Assembly: GCF_032163395.1 (NCBI RefSeq) | Contig: NZ_CP119968.1 | Span: 3,684,001-3,748,000 of the forward strand | DNA length: 64,000 nt | From: Gloeocapsopsis dulcis | Lineage (GTDB): Bacteria; Cyanobacteriota; Cyanobacteriia; Cyanobacteriales; Chroococcidiopsidaceae | Direction: 5' to 3' | In this document: piece after piece, positions 35,909 through 44,456 of the stretch | Numbering within the stretch: the first letter of the stretch is position 1 | How the letters are laid out: each line of letters opens with the position of its first letter | Translations under genes and position numbers: made by a program | The notes under the pieces: model-generated | Seen by the model: only the letters and a program-made list of their open reading frames with translations | Databases searched by the model: none | What the model was told of the DNA's origin: nothing

Positions 35909-36955
35909 TCAATATCGAATTCGCGGATCAATGTAAGCATTCAAAATGTCGATCGCAATACTCGCAATGACTACCAATACGGCAAAAAAGACGAGTATAC
36001 CTTGCACTGTAGGATAATCTCGCAGCGAAATAGCATCGTAAAGTCGATTAGCAAGTCCTGGCCAAGAAAATGTGACTTCGGTTAAAATTGCCCCACCAAG
36101 TAAAGACGCAAATGTCAGTCCCAAAATTGTAATGACTGGAATCATGGCATTTTTCAGCGCATGAGATACCAAGATTCGCCGTTCAGGAATTCCCCTGGCA
36201 CGTGCGGCTTCCACATAGTCGGAACGCAGTGTTTGCTTAAGATTGACGCGCACAATTCGCTCAAAAATACCGCTTAACAGTAAACCCAGTGTCAAACTTG
36301 GCAGGAAAAGATAGTAAATCGCCGTGAAGAAACTATGCAAATCTCCAGCAAGCAGGCTATCTATTGTATACAGCCCTGTAGGACCTGGAGGAGGAAACAA
36401 AGATGCAGGAAAGCGATCGCCAATCGGAAACCAGCCTAACTGTACCGCAAACAGCAATTGCATCAACATTCCCATCCAAAACATTGGTAGGGCATAAGTA
36501 ATAATTCCAAACAAGCGTCCACCAACATCAAGCCAAGAATTAGGGCGGGACGCCGCTAGCATCCCTACCGTGATTCCAATTAACAAGGCGATCGCCATGC
36601 TACACACTGCAAGTTCCACTGTCGCCGGAAAATGTCGTCCAATCGTATCCCAGACAGCTTCGCCTTGACTCGTTAATGAGGAACCCAAATCAAAGCGAAG
36701 TAAACTGCCAAGATAACGCAAGTACTGCACCCACAATGGATCAGCTAATCCTAAGCGCTGGCGATATTCTTCCTTAACACTCTCAGGGGCGCGATTTCCT
36801 AAGACTGCATCAACGGGATCGCCAATAGTAGATTGAAGTAACCAGGGAAGTACGCGCAGCAGAAAAAACACCACTGTCACAATCGTCCAGATCATGAGTG
36901 GTGCCAGGAGCAACCGTGCCAGAATGTAATATTGAAGTGCTTTGATGCGAGACAT
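35909..36955 (-). CDS. Peptide/nickel-type ABC transporter permease, DppB family
   Basis: 348 residues, six membrane helices. The N-terminal helix is followed by a periplasmic region with GDPVDAVLGNRAPESV and RLGLADPLWVQYLRYLGSLLRFDLGSSL, the DppB signature. The core has ITYALPMFWMGMLMQLLFAV and the EAA loop YVEAARARGIPERRILVSHALKNAMIPVI. With DppC it would form the channel of a peptide, glutathione or nickel importer. The binding-protein gene lies upstream on the same strand; the only DppC gene is 24 kb away at 10974-12089. No dedicated DppD/F ATPase is in the window. Confidence 0.92.
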   Translation of the reverse strand: MSRIKALQYYILARLLLAPLMIWTIVTVVFFLLRVLPWLLQSTIGDPVDAVLGNRAPESVKEEYRQRLGLADPLWVQYLRYLGSLLRFDLGSSLTSQGEAVWDTIGRHFPATVELAVCSMAIALLIGITVGMLAASRPNSWLDVGGRLFGIITYALPMFWMGMLMQLLFAVQLGWFPIGDRFPASLFPPPGPTGLYTIDSLLAGDLHSFFTAIYYLFLPSLTLGLLLSGIFERIVRVNLKQTLRSDYVEAARARGIPERRILVSHALKNAMIPVITILGLTFASLLGGAILTEVTFSWPGLANRLYDAISLRDYPTVQGILVFFAVLVVIASIAIDILNAYIDPRIRY

Positions 36956-36956
36956 G

Positions 36957-37108
36957 ATGAGGGGTGAGGGGCGAGGGGTGAGGGGAGTTATGAGTGTTGA
37001 GTTATGAGTTAAGAAAATTCTTTTAATAAATGCCTACGGCACCTTTCTTCGCTTTCCAAAACTCTGAGGATTCAAAACTCAAAACTCAAAACTCAAAACT
37101 CAAAACTA
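36957..37108. repeat. Composite intergenic repeat, third copy
   Basis: The whole gap between the binding-protein and permease genes is repetitive. It has GGGGTGAGGGGCGAGGGG at 36961-36985, a GAGTTATGAGTT block, the TTTTAATAAATGCC...CGGCAC...CGCTTTCC core at 37016-37063, and tandem AAAACTC units to 37107. The order of parts matches 10801-10908. The core is more diverged here, and a short insert splits it from the tandem units. Confidence 0.8.
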
Positions 37109-37112
37109 ATCA

Positions 37113-38771
37113 CTAACTACTTGCTCCTTTTTCGATATCCCATAAGGGGAGTTTGAGGATTGGGTCTACTTGTAAGCCTTGAACAGTTTGTTGACCGAAA
37201 GCATAATCTTTGTTTTGAACTAAGGGAATTGCGGGGACATCTTGGGCAATCAACTCTTGAATTTGGACAAATAGTTGCTGACGAGTTTGGGGATTCTGTT
37301 CTTGGCGTTGTTGTTCGATCAGTTGATTCATGCGATCGCTGTAATAAAACAACCCTTGGCTTTGACTTGCGCCTTGTTCGCAACCTGTCGCACTTCCTTC
37401 GGTACAACTTAAAAACGGGTGAATATAGTTGTCAGGATCGCCGAAATCAGGATACCAGTCGAGTAAAACAGCTTGATAAATTCCTTTAGGGATATTAGCG
37501 AAAAATGTCGCTCCTTCTTCGGCTTTCGTTTGAATCTGCACAACACCATCAAGTCGCTGTGAACCATACTCTTGCAGCGTACTTGCTACTTGTTCGCGTG
37601 TCAGTGAGTATGCCGGATAAGCAATCTCTAAAGTTAAGGGATTTTCTCTCGTAAATCCTGCTTGGGCTAACAGTGCTTTTGCTTGGTCAACATTACCGTC
37701 ACCGTAGCTTGATTGAAAAACTGGTTGATAACTATCGAATGTATTAGGAATCATGCTATAGAGTGGTTCTGCTTGCTCTTGATAAACCCGCTTTGTAATC
37801 AGTGGGCGATCAATCATCGCGGCGATCGCTTGTCTGACTATTGGGTTATCTAAAGGCTGCTGTTTAGCATTAAGTCCCAGATGGGTAACTACGTTGCTTT
37901 GTTCTTCTAATGCTTGCCAACCTTGAGACTCGGCTTGCTGTTTCAAACTCTGTACTTGTTCTGGATCGAAGGTTTGATAAGCAATATCAACTTGACCTGT
38001 ACGGAAGGAATTAAATAAGTTGGCAGAACTCGATAAAATCTGGAAGTCAATACCTTGATTTGCCGGTTTTTCACCCCAGTATTCATCAAATACATCCATC
38101 CGAATCAAGTTTGGCGTGAACTGTACTAATCGATAGGGACCTGTTCCTACAAATTCTCGCGGCTTAAATTTTCCTGTGCCAATTTCGTAGGCTTGCGGTG
38201 ATACAGCACACATTCCCGAAAAAGCTAGTAAAGAAGGAAACGCGGCAAAAGCATTTTTGAGTCGAATTGTGAGTTCGTATTCTCCAGATGCTTGTACCGA
38301 ATCGACGACATCTGATAACAAAGATGCTGGTTTTCCACCGTTTTGAATAAAACGATTCAGGGAAAATGCCATTGCTTCGGCATTAAACGCAGTACCGTCG
38401 TGGAATACAACTCCTTGACGCACAGGAATCGTGTATGTTAATCCATCTGCACTAACTTGTGGTAAAGCTGTTGCGAGTTGAGGTTCTAATTCGCCCGTAC
38501 CAGTCGCATAAGTATACAGGCGATCGCTCAAGCTCGTCATAATATTAGAACCTGCAAGTTCGTAATTATCTGCTGGGTCGAGGGTACGTGGTCTTAGGGT
38601 TGTACCGACAACTAAGCGGGCGCTATTGCCAGCGCTTGTTGTATTAACTGTTGAAGAACCTGTTCTTGACTGCGGATTGTTACAACTCACAACCAGGATG
38701 CAACACAACAGCGACAACCCAATAAATTTTCCCAATGACCACAAGCGTTTGCGAGATACCAACCAATTCAT
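37113..38771 (-). CDS. ABC transporter substrate-binding lipoprotein, peptide family (SBP_bac_5)
   Basis: Start taken at MNWLVSRKRLWSLGK (38771), which gives a normal lipoprotein signal ending LLCCILVVSC, with lipidation at the last Cys; nine more residues are possible upstream. About 552 residues. Family marks are RTLDPADNYELAGSNIMTSLSDRLY, PQVSADGLTYTIPVRQGVVFHDGTAFNAEAMAF and the C-terminal LIAQDVPAIPLVQNKDYAF. It captures a ligand, probably a peptide, for the DppB/DppC channel. The downstream DppB gene is on the same strand with about 150 repeat bases between. Confidence 0.9.
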   Translation of the reverse strand: MNWLVSRKRLWSLGKFIGLSLLCCILVVSCNNPQSRTGSSTVNTTSAGNSARLVVGTTLRPRTLDPADNYELAGSNIMTSLSDRLYTYATGTGELEPQLATALPQVSADGLTYTIPVRQGVVFHDGTAFNAEAMAFSLNRFIQNGGKPASLLSDVVDSVQASGEYELTIRLKNAFAAFPSLLAFSGMCAVSPQAYEIGTGKFKPREFVGTGPYRLVQFTPNLIRMDVFDEYWGEKPANQGIDFQILSSSANLFNSFRTGQVDIAYQTFDPEQVQSLKQQAESQGWQALEEQSNVVTHLGLNAKQQPLDNPIVRQAIAAMIDRPLITKRVYQEQAEPLYSMIPNTFDSYQPVFQSSYGDGNVDQAKALLAQAGFTRENPLTLEIAYPAYSLTREQVASTLQEYGSQRLDGVVQIQTKAEEGATFFANIPKGIYQAVLLDWYPDFGDPDNYIHPFLSCTEGSATGCEQGASQSQGLFYYSDRMNQLIEQQRQEQNPQTRQQLFVQIQELIAQDVPAIPLVQNKDYAFGQQTVQGLQVDPILKLPLWDIEKGASS

Positions 38772-38857
38772 AACGTTCGAGTATCCTAGAGCAACCATTA
38801 GCTATGAGTCGCAAGCTGTAACTTGGTTCCCCGTACGGATAAGCTAACGGCTAGTAA

Positions 38858-39874
38858 CTAAATTGAATAGTATAGCGGAAACGACCTAGCATCTTTGGGT
38901 TTAACGTAAACTTTTTCTTGCGGTTGGAGTTGCAATTCATCAAAGCGATCGCGACTGAGGTGTGCTGTCACTACCTGTCCATCATCTAACGTTAATTCAG
39001 CTTGAATCTCCCATCCAAGGTGAATAATCCGGCTGACTCTTGCGGATACTGTAGTTCCATTTTGTTCGCGTTGTACAATCACATCCTGCGGACGTAAAAA
39101 CATCTCTGGATGCGTAGACTCGAACCCATTACCTTGAAAAATATTCGATGTACTTGGTAGCACATTCACTGGACCAATAAAGCTCATCACAAACGCAGTC
39201 GCTGGATGGTCATATATCTGTGCTGGTGTACCGATTTGTTCTACGCGACCTTTGTTCATTACTACGATTTCGTCCGCCACTTCCATTGCTTCTTCTTGGT
39301 CGTGCGTTACAAATACAGTTGTGACGTGAACTTCGTCATGCAGTTTCCGCAACCAAGCCCGCAAATCTTTACGAACTTTGGCATCGAGTGCGCCGAAGGG
39401 TTCATCTAGCAGAAGTACCTGCGGTTGCACTGCTAACGCCCTTGCTAAAGCAACTCGTTGTCTTTGACCGCCAGAAAGTTGCGAGGGATAGCGATTTCCT
39501 AAAGCACTGAGTTGCACTAATTCAAGTAATTCGTCTACCCGTGCTTTAATTTTGGCTTTAGGTGTTTTACGAATCTGTAAGGCAAAAGCAATATTTTGGC
39601 GCACACTCATGTGCTTGAACAAAGCATAGTGCTGAAATACAAACCCAATATTGCGTTCTTGCACACTTTGATAGGTCGCATCCTGGCCTGTCAGCCAAAT
39701 TTTGCCATTGTTGGGTAACTCTAAACCTGCAATCAACCGCAATAACGTAGACTTACCTGAACCGGATGGTCCTAGTAATGCTACTAACGAACCCGATTTA
39801 ATTTCTAAACTTACTTCGTCAACAGCTCTAAAACTACCAAACTGCTTCGATACGTTTTCAACTACAATACCCAC
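38858..39874 (-). CDS. cysA: Sulfate/thiosulfate-type ABC transporter ATP-binding protein
   Basis: 338 residues from a GTG start. Walker A is [19 protein letters not shown]-loop [12 protein letters not shown], signature [16 protein letters not shown], Walker [19 protein letters not shown]-loop [13 protein letters not shown]. The C-terminal TOBE-like domain has [13 protein letters not shown] and [17 protein letters not shown], the CysA form. It would energise sulfate uptake with CysT/CysW, none of which is here, so this is an isolated ATPase gene. Other anion roles such as molybdate are possible but the FIGPVNVLP stretch favours CysA. Confidence 0.9.
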   Translation of the reverse strand: MGIVVENVSKQFGSFRAVDEVSLEIKSGSLVALLGPSGSGKSTLLRLIAGLELPNNGKIWLTGQDATYQSVQERNIGFVFQHYALFKHMSVRQNIAFALQIRKTPKAKIKARVDELLELVQLSALGNRYPSQLSGGQRQRVALARALAVQPQVLLLDEPFGALDAKVRKDLRAWLRKLHDEVHVTTVFVTHDQEEAMEVADEIVVMNKGRVEQIGTPAQIYDHPATAFVMSFIGPVNVLPSTSNIFQGNGFESTHPEMFLRPQDVIVQREQNGTTVSARVSRIIHLGWEIQAELTLDDGQVVTAHLSRDRFDELQLQPQEKVYVKPKDARSFPLYYSI

Positions 39875-40317
39875 GATGAGCGACCTCTGGAGGAAATATA
39901 CGGTGATGATGCAATAATCTGGGAAGTTTCTACTTAATGTCTATAAGGCTAAATTCAGCGTTTGAACTTAGAGAGTTTAAATCTCCAGTTTTTTGATGGG
40001 GTTACTGTAGTTTTATATCATATAAAGCTTTGCTTGTTGCGTTTTGTATCTTCACAAGATCTTAGTGTTACTGTAAAGATTTTATGTTAATCAGAACTTT
40101 TGTTATATAAACTACAGATTTTAAAAAATAGAAGTGGATGCGTGGATTCATGAACTATCAACGAACTTAACTCAAAATTCAAAACTCAAAACTTTTCTTA
40201 AGTGTCAAAATATTAAGGTCTATTGCATTTCAGTCACATCTTGTTGCTAAGTCGCAGAGGAAGCTAAAAGACCGTGATACTATGCTTCTCTAGCTCTTGA
40301 AGATTGGGAGAAGTCCT
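39875..40317. promoter_or_regulatory. Divergent intergenic region of cysA and chlP
   Basis: About 440 AT-rich noncoding bases. A short AAAATTCAAAACTCAAAAC repeat lies near 40171-40192. GTTACTGTA occurs twice (near 40001 and 40067), a possible regulator site but unproven. Both promoters should be here. Confidence 0.4.
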
Positions 40318-41538
40318 TTGACACTACGGGTTGCTGTTGTAGGCTCAGGCCCAGCTGGTTCTTCAGCCGCCGAAACCTTGGCAAAAGCTGGAATTGAAAC
40401 ATATTTGTTTGAACGCAAGCTAGACAATGCCAAACCATGTGGCGGAGCAATTCCGCTGTGTATGGTGAGTGAGTTCGATCTACCGCCGCAGATTATTGAC
40501 CGTCAGGTGCGGAAGATGAAGATGATTTCCCCCTCAAATCGCGAGGTGGATATCAATCTAGACAATGAAGACGAATACATTGGCATGTGCCGTCGCGAAG
40601 TTCTCGATGGTTTTTTACGCGATCGCGCGGCAAAATTAGGCGCAACTTTAATCAATGCGACGGTTCATAAACTCGATATTCCGCAAAATAATACAGACCC
40701 TTATACGATTCGCTACGTAGATCACTCAGAAGGTGGCGCGCAAGGAATCGCTAAATCCTTAAAAGTTGATGCCATTATTGGTGCTGATGGGGCAAACTCC
40801 CGTATCGCTAAGGAGATTGATGCTGGAGATTATAACTATGCGATCGCTTTTCAAGAGCGAATTCGCTTACCTGAAGCGCAAATGGCGTACTACAATGACC
40901 TCGCGGAAATGTATGTCGGTAACGACGTTTCTACTGATTTCTACGCTTGGGTGTTCCCGAAATATGACCACGTTGCTGTCGGTACAGGCACAATGCAGGT
41001 TAACAAAGCTAGCATTAAACAATTGCAAGCAGGTATTCGGGCGCGGGCAGCAAGAAAACTTGTCGGCGGTCAAATCATTAAAGTAGAAGCCCATCCAATT
41101 CCGGAACATCCTCGCCCTCGGCGTGTTGTTGGTCGCGTAGCGCTTGTCGGCGATGCCGCAGGTTACGTCACGAAGTCTTCTGGTGAAGGGATTTACTTTG
41201 CCGCAAAATCAGGTCGGATGTGCGCTGAAACTCTTGTTGAGGTTTCCCAAGGTGGAACTAAGATTCCAACAGAGAATGAACTGAAAGTTTACCTCAAGCG
41301 TTGGGATAGAAAATATGGCATAACCTACAAAGTCTTGGATCTGCTCCAAACTGTCTTTTACCGCAGTGATGCAACTCGCGAAGCTTTTGTAGAGATGTGT
41401 GCAGATCGGGATGTACAACGACTGACTTTTGATAGCTATCTTTACAAAACAGTTGTACCAGCAAACCCATTTACCCAAATGAAGATCACGGCTAAAACTC
41501 TTGGTAGCTTAATTCGTGGTAATGCACTTGCTCCTTAA
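40318..41538 (+). CDS. chlP: Geranylgeranyl reductase (chlorophyll/tocopherol side chain)
   Basis: Start chosen at the TTG giving MTLRVAVVGSGPAGSSAAE (40318): GGGAGAAG lies just ahead and 406 residues is the usual length. A TTG 21 bases upstream is the alternative. FAD-binding is VVGSGPAGSSAAETLAKAG and the ChlP marks are FERKLDNAKPCGGAIPLCMVSEF, IGADGANSRIAKEI, WVFPKYDHVAVGTGT and VALVGDAAGYVTKSSGEGIYFA. It reduces geranylgeranyl groups to phytyl with NADPH for chlorophyll a and tocopherol, at the thylakoid membrane. It is convergent with rpaA. Confidence 0.96.
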   Translation: MTLRVAVVGSGPAGSSAAETLAKAGIETYLFERKLDNAKPCGGAIPLCMVSEFDLPPQIIDRQVRKMKMISPSNREVDINLDNEDEYIGMCRREVLDGFLRDRAAKLGATLINATVHKLDIPQNNTDPYTIRYVDHSEGGAQGIAKSLKVDAIIGADGANSRIAKEIDAGDYNYAIAFQERIRLPEAQMAYYNDLAEMYVGNDVSTDFYAWVFPKYDHVAVGTGTMQVNKASIKQLQAGIRARAARKLVGGQIIKVEAHPIPEHPRPRRVVGRVALVGDAAGYVTKSSGEGIYFAAKSGRMCAETLVEVSQGGTKIPTENELKVYLKRWDRKYGITYKVLDLLQTVFYRSDATREAFVEMCADRDVQRLTFDSYLYKTVVPANPFTQMKITAKTLGSLIRGNALAP

Positions 41539-41557
41539 CAACTGATTCTTTCAAGAC

Positions 41558-41592
41558 AAGGCGATCGCATATGCTTAATGGCGATCGCTTTA
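41558..41592 (+). terminator. HIP1-pair hairpin after chlP
   Basis: Two GCGATCGC octamers (41561-41568 and 41581-41588) flank a 12-base loop and can pair with each other. Adding AAG/TTT at the base gives an 11-bp stem with one G-T pair. TTTATTTATA follows. It lies in the chlP/rpaA convergent gap and could end either transcript. Each octamer is itself a palindrome, so other folds compete. Confidence 0.45.
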
Positions 41593-41688
41593 TTTATACC
41601 TTTGATACATAAGTAAGATAGAATTTTTAACGAACCACAGAGGACGTAGAGGAAAATGTAGATACACCGGCTTCACCTAACTAAAGAA

Positions 41689-42456
41689 TTAGTTGGGAGC
41701 TTTTTCTGGAATTATGGCACTCGTAGGTATACCACTACTATCACTACCTTGCTCTTCACCTGGAAGTTCTAAGCAATAACCTGCACCGTACACTGTTTTG
41801 ATATAACGAGGATGACGGGGATCTGGTTCTAACTTGGTACGCAAATGGCGAATATGCACGCGGATCGTTTCAATATCGTCATCAGGATCGTAACCCCATA
41901 CTTCTTTAAGGATATCGCTGGGAGAAACTGTTTGTCCGTGACGTTGCAATAAACAATGAAGTAATTCAAATTCTAAATGAGTTAGTTTAACCGTTTCGCC
42001 AAACCAAATTACCTCAAATCTTTCTGGTACTAATGTTAGAGCACTATAGTTAAGAATCTCGCTGTGCTTTGCTGCTTGCGGAATGCGATCTGTACGTCGC
42101 AACAACGCACGCACGCGGGCTAGCATTTCTTCGATTTCAAAGGGCTTTGTTAGGTAATCATCTGCACCAGCATTAAATCCTTCTACTTTGTCTTGAGTTT
42201 GGCTCAACGCTGTCAGCATCACTACGGGAATCTCTGCTGTACGCTCATCGCGACGCAACCGCTGGCAAACAGTAAAGCCATCAACCCTGGGTAGCATGAG
42301 ATCGAGCATAATCAAATCTGGTTGTAGCTGAATAGCTAGCGCTTGTCCCTTGATGCCATCTTCGGCTTGGCTAACGTCATATCCAGCCATTTCGAGATTA
42401 ACCGCAACTAACTCAGAGATTGCAGGGTCATCATCTATAACGAGTATCCGAGGCAT
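41689..42456 (-). CDS. rpaA: Response regulator RpaA, circadian output regulator
   Basis: 255 residues, OmpR family. The receiver domain has [14 protein letters not shown], the phosphoacceptor Asp in [15 protein letters not shown] (near residue 53) and the Lys in [13 protein letters not shown]. The DNA-binding winged helix has [19 protein letters not shown] and [20 protein letters not shown] with the terminal [12 protein letters not shown]. The near-verbatim [31 protein letters not shown] and [15 protein letters not shown] segments identify RpaA rather than RpaB. It is phosphorylated by SasA, binds night-gene promoters and controls glycogen breakdown genes in other cyanobacteria. The glgP cluster of this window is a natural candidate target (inference). 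Confidence 0.95.
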   Translation of the reverse strand: MPRILVIDDDPAISELVAVNLEMAGYDVSQAEDGIKGQALAIQLQPDLIMLDLMLPRVDGFTVCQRLRRDERTAEIPVVMLTALSQTQDKVEGFNAGADDYLTKPFEIEEMLARVRALLRRTDRIPQAAKHSEILNYSALTLVPERFEVIWFGETVKLTHLEFELLHCLLQRHGQTVSPSDILKEVWGYDPDDDIETIRVHIRHLRTKLEPDPRHPRYIKTVYGAGYCLELPGEEQGSDSSGIPTSAIIPEKAPN

Positions 42457-42663
42457 TCTAAAAAGTGTTACTAGTTATTAAAGTTAAATAAGAACCTTTG
42501 AGTAGATACAAAGATTTCTGTACTGATTATAAGGAGGATTATAAAAATTTGCTAAAGATTAAAGTGTCAACCAGCTAACATAAAAGCGCAAAGTGACAAA
42601 CAAAATCGCTTAAGCTGGATGCTAAATTGCTTTGTGATTGCTGCAAGGAAAAGCTACTAGAAA

Positions 42664-43764
42664 TTGATAAACACTTATACTCCGCCGTGGTGGTTAGCTA
42701 ATGGTCTTACTATGACGCTTTACACAGCATTATGGGCTAGTCGTCATTGGGAAGATACGATTGATCCAGAGCCACCATACCGAGAGAAAATTTTTACAGG
42801 AGCGCAAGGAGTACCGATTTTTGGCTGGGTAGCTATTCCTAAAAATGCGCGAGGCACAATTGTTGGCACATATGGTATTACAGGATCTCTAGAAAATCAA
42901 TGGTTTCTCAGACTTTTGGGGCGCAAGGCATTTGCTCAAGGTTATGCCGTTGTCTTATTTGATTGGCGCGCGCATGGTAAAACGGCTTTATTGTCGCCAA
43001 CGTTAACATCTGATGGTTTGTACGAAGGAGAAGATTTCGTTCAAATTGCGGCTCAAGCTAAAGCAATGGGATGTCCTGCTAAATTTTGGTTTACAGGATT
43101 TTCTTTAGGTGGACAATTGGCCTTATGGGCGGTAAAAGCAGTCAATGAGAGGTCAGAGGTTAGGGATCGCAGGTCAGGAAAAATGCCCAGATCCGCTGAC
43201 TCTATTCAAGAAGAACAAAGCCTTACTTGCCTCACTTTTGAAGATATTGGGGGTGCGGCGGTCATTTGTCCGAGTTTAGACTCGAATCGATCGCTCTCAT
43301 ACTTAGTTAAAGATCCATTAGGAAAATATTTAGAGCAAGCGATCGCTCAAGAACTAAAAAGACTCGCTTGGCGGGTTTACGAAGCACATCCAGACGCAAT
43401 TGATTCTGCCGCGATTGAACGCGCAAATAGTATTTGGGGTTTTGACAACGAACTTGTGATCGAACGCCTGGGTTTTCCCTCCGTAGAGGCGTATTACGAA
43501 GCAAGCAGTGGCTTAAAAATCTTACCAAGCTTGAATAAACCAACCTTAATTATCTACGCTGCAGACGATCCGATGTTCGATCCTGCGATTGTGCCAGACT
43601 TGAAAACAGCGTGCGATCGCAACTCTGATATAGACTTAATTCTCACACCTCGTGGCGGTCATGTCGGCTATTTTAGTAGCAAGAAATGTCAAGCCCAAGC
43701 AGGAGATCCTGATCCGTGGTGGGCGTGGAATCGAGTATTAGAGTGGTGCCAGATCAGGGGATAG
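42664..43764 (+). CDS. Alpha/beta-fold hydrolase
   Basis: 366 residues from a TTG start; an ATG 48 bases in is possible but would lose the YTPPWWLANGL stretch that looks conserved. The nucleophile elbow is FTGFSLGGQLALW (Ser near residue 147). The acid is probably in IIYAADDPMFDP and the His in TPRGGHVGYF. An early GTYGITGSLENQWFL supplies the oxyanion region. The layout matches YheT-like esterases, widespread in bacteria with unknown natural substrates. Shortly after the elbow, residues about 161-187 are a charged insert with intergenic-repeat-like DNA (43147-43178), probably a surface loop. Upstream is a 207-base gap after the divergent rpaA. Confidence 0.82.
   Translation: MINTYTPPWWLANGLTMTLYTALWASRHWEDTIDPEPPYREKIFTGAQGVPIFGWVAIPKNARGTIVGTYGITGSLENQWFLRLLGRKAFAQGYAVVLFDWRAHGKTALLSPTLTSDGLYEGEDFVQIAAQAKAMGCPAKFWFTGFSLGGQLALWAVKAVNERSEVRDRRSGKMPRSADSIQEEQSLTCLTFEDIGGAAVICPSLDSNRSLSYLVKDPLGKYLEQAIAQELKRLAWRVYEAHPDAIDSAAIERANSIWGFDNELVIERLGFPSVEAYYEASSGLKILPSLNKPTLIIYAADDPMFDPAIVPDLKTACDRNSDIDLILTPRGGHVGYFSSKKCQAQAGDPDPWWAWNRVLEWCQIRG
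43147..43181 (+). repeat. Intergenic-type repeat inserted in frame within the hydrolase gene
   Basis: The bases GAGGTCAGAGGTTAGGG and GCAGGTCAGG resemble the short AGGTCAGAGG-type repeats found between genes here (for example, inverted, near 56468-56496). They encode the polar run RSEVRDRRSG in an otherwise regular fold, and the frame is kept. Confidence 0.5.
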
Positions 43765-43771
43765 AAGAGCA

Positions 43772-44329
43772 TTAATTTGTGAACAAAATTTGTACCGAAC
43801 CTACTGCTAATTGAATCAAAGGCCAACCGATTAAGCAAATTACTGCAGCCCAAACGTTGCTGATATCTAAACCTTGGCGTACTGCAACAATAACAGCAAG
43901 CAAACTCCAGACAGCTAGCACTAGCTGAATCGGAATTCCGATCAAAGGAATTAGTGTTAAGAAGTTGAACACTTGTGGCGCATAAGCAAAACCAATAGGA
44001 ACGAGTAGCTCTTGATACGTAACATGGCGTGGTTTAAAGCGATCGCCAATTTTCCAAATCGTGAAAGTCCAGAAATAGTAGCCCAGAATTACACTAATAA
44101 CATTAAGTATTAATGCGAAGACAAACGCCGTAATACCAACACGGTTAATTAATAAAATAAAGGCATTACCTAGTGCATAAGAGATTGCTGCCACAATCAC
44201 GATGGTTTTAGCTACTCGGCGAGTTTTACGGGTATTAGGAGCATCTTCATAGAAGTGAGCATCTAGAGTTAAAGCTTCTCTCAAAGTTGTTCTAAACTTC
44301 CATTGGTCTTTCCTGGCACTCACATTCAA
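43772..44329 (-). CDS. Yip1-like multi-span membrane protein
   Basis: 185 residues. A basic cytosolic start (WKFRTTLREALTLDAHFYED) is followed by four or five hydrophobic helices, the first being VAKTIVIVAAISYALGNAF. The spacing and the LTLIPLIGIPIQLVLAVWSLLAVIVAVRQGLDIS ending match the Yip1-type family of small membrane proteins found in many bacteria. Function is unknown. It is convergent with the hydrolase at 42664 and separated from it by only a few bases. Confidence 0.7.
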   Translation of the reverse strand: MNVSARKDQWKFRTTLREALTLDAHFYEDAPNTRKTRRVAKTIVIVAAISYALGNAFILLINRVGITAFVFALILNVISVILGYYFWTFTIWKIGDRFKPRHVTYQELLVPIGFAYAPQVFNFLTLIPLIGIPIQLVLAVWSLLAVIVAVRQGLDISNVWAAVICLIGWPLIQLAVGSVQILFTN

Positions 44330-44456
44330 TCTCTCCTCTTGCTAGATAATTCTGACTTGAGAATCAGGTATTTTTATCATATAACTATGTATAAAAAATA
44401 ATAGTACTGATTGTTGATTTTACATAGTTACAAAGCTACATGACAGGATCGGCTGG

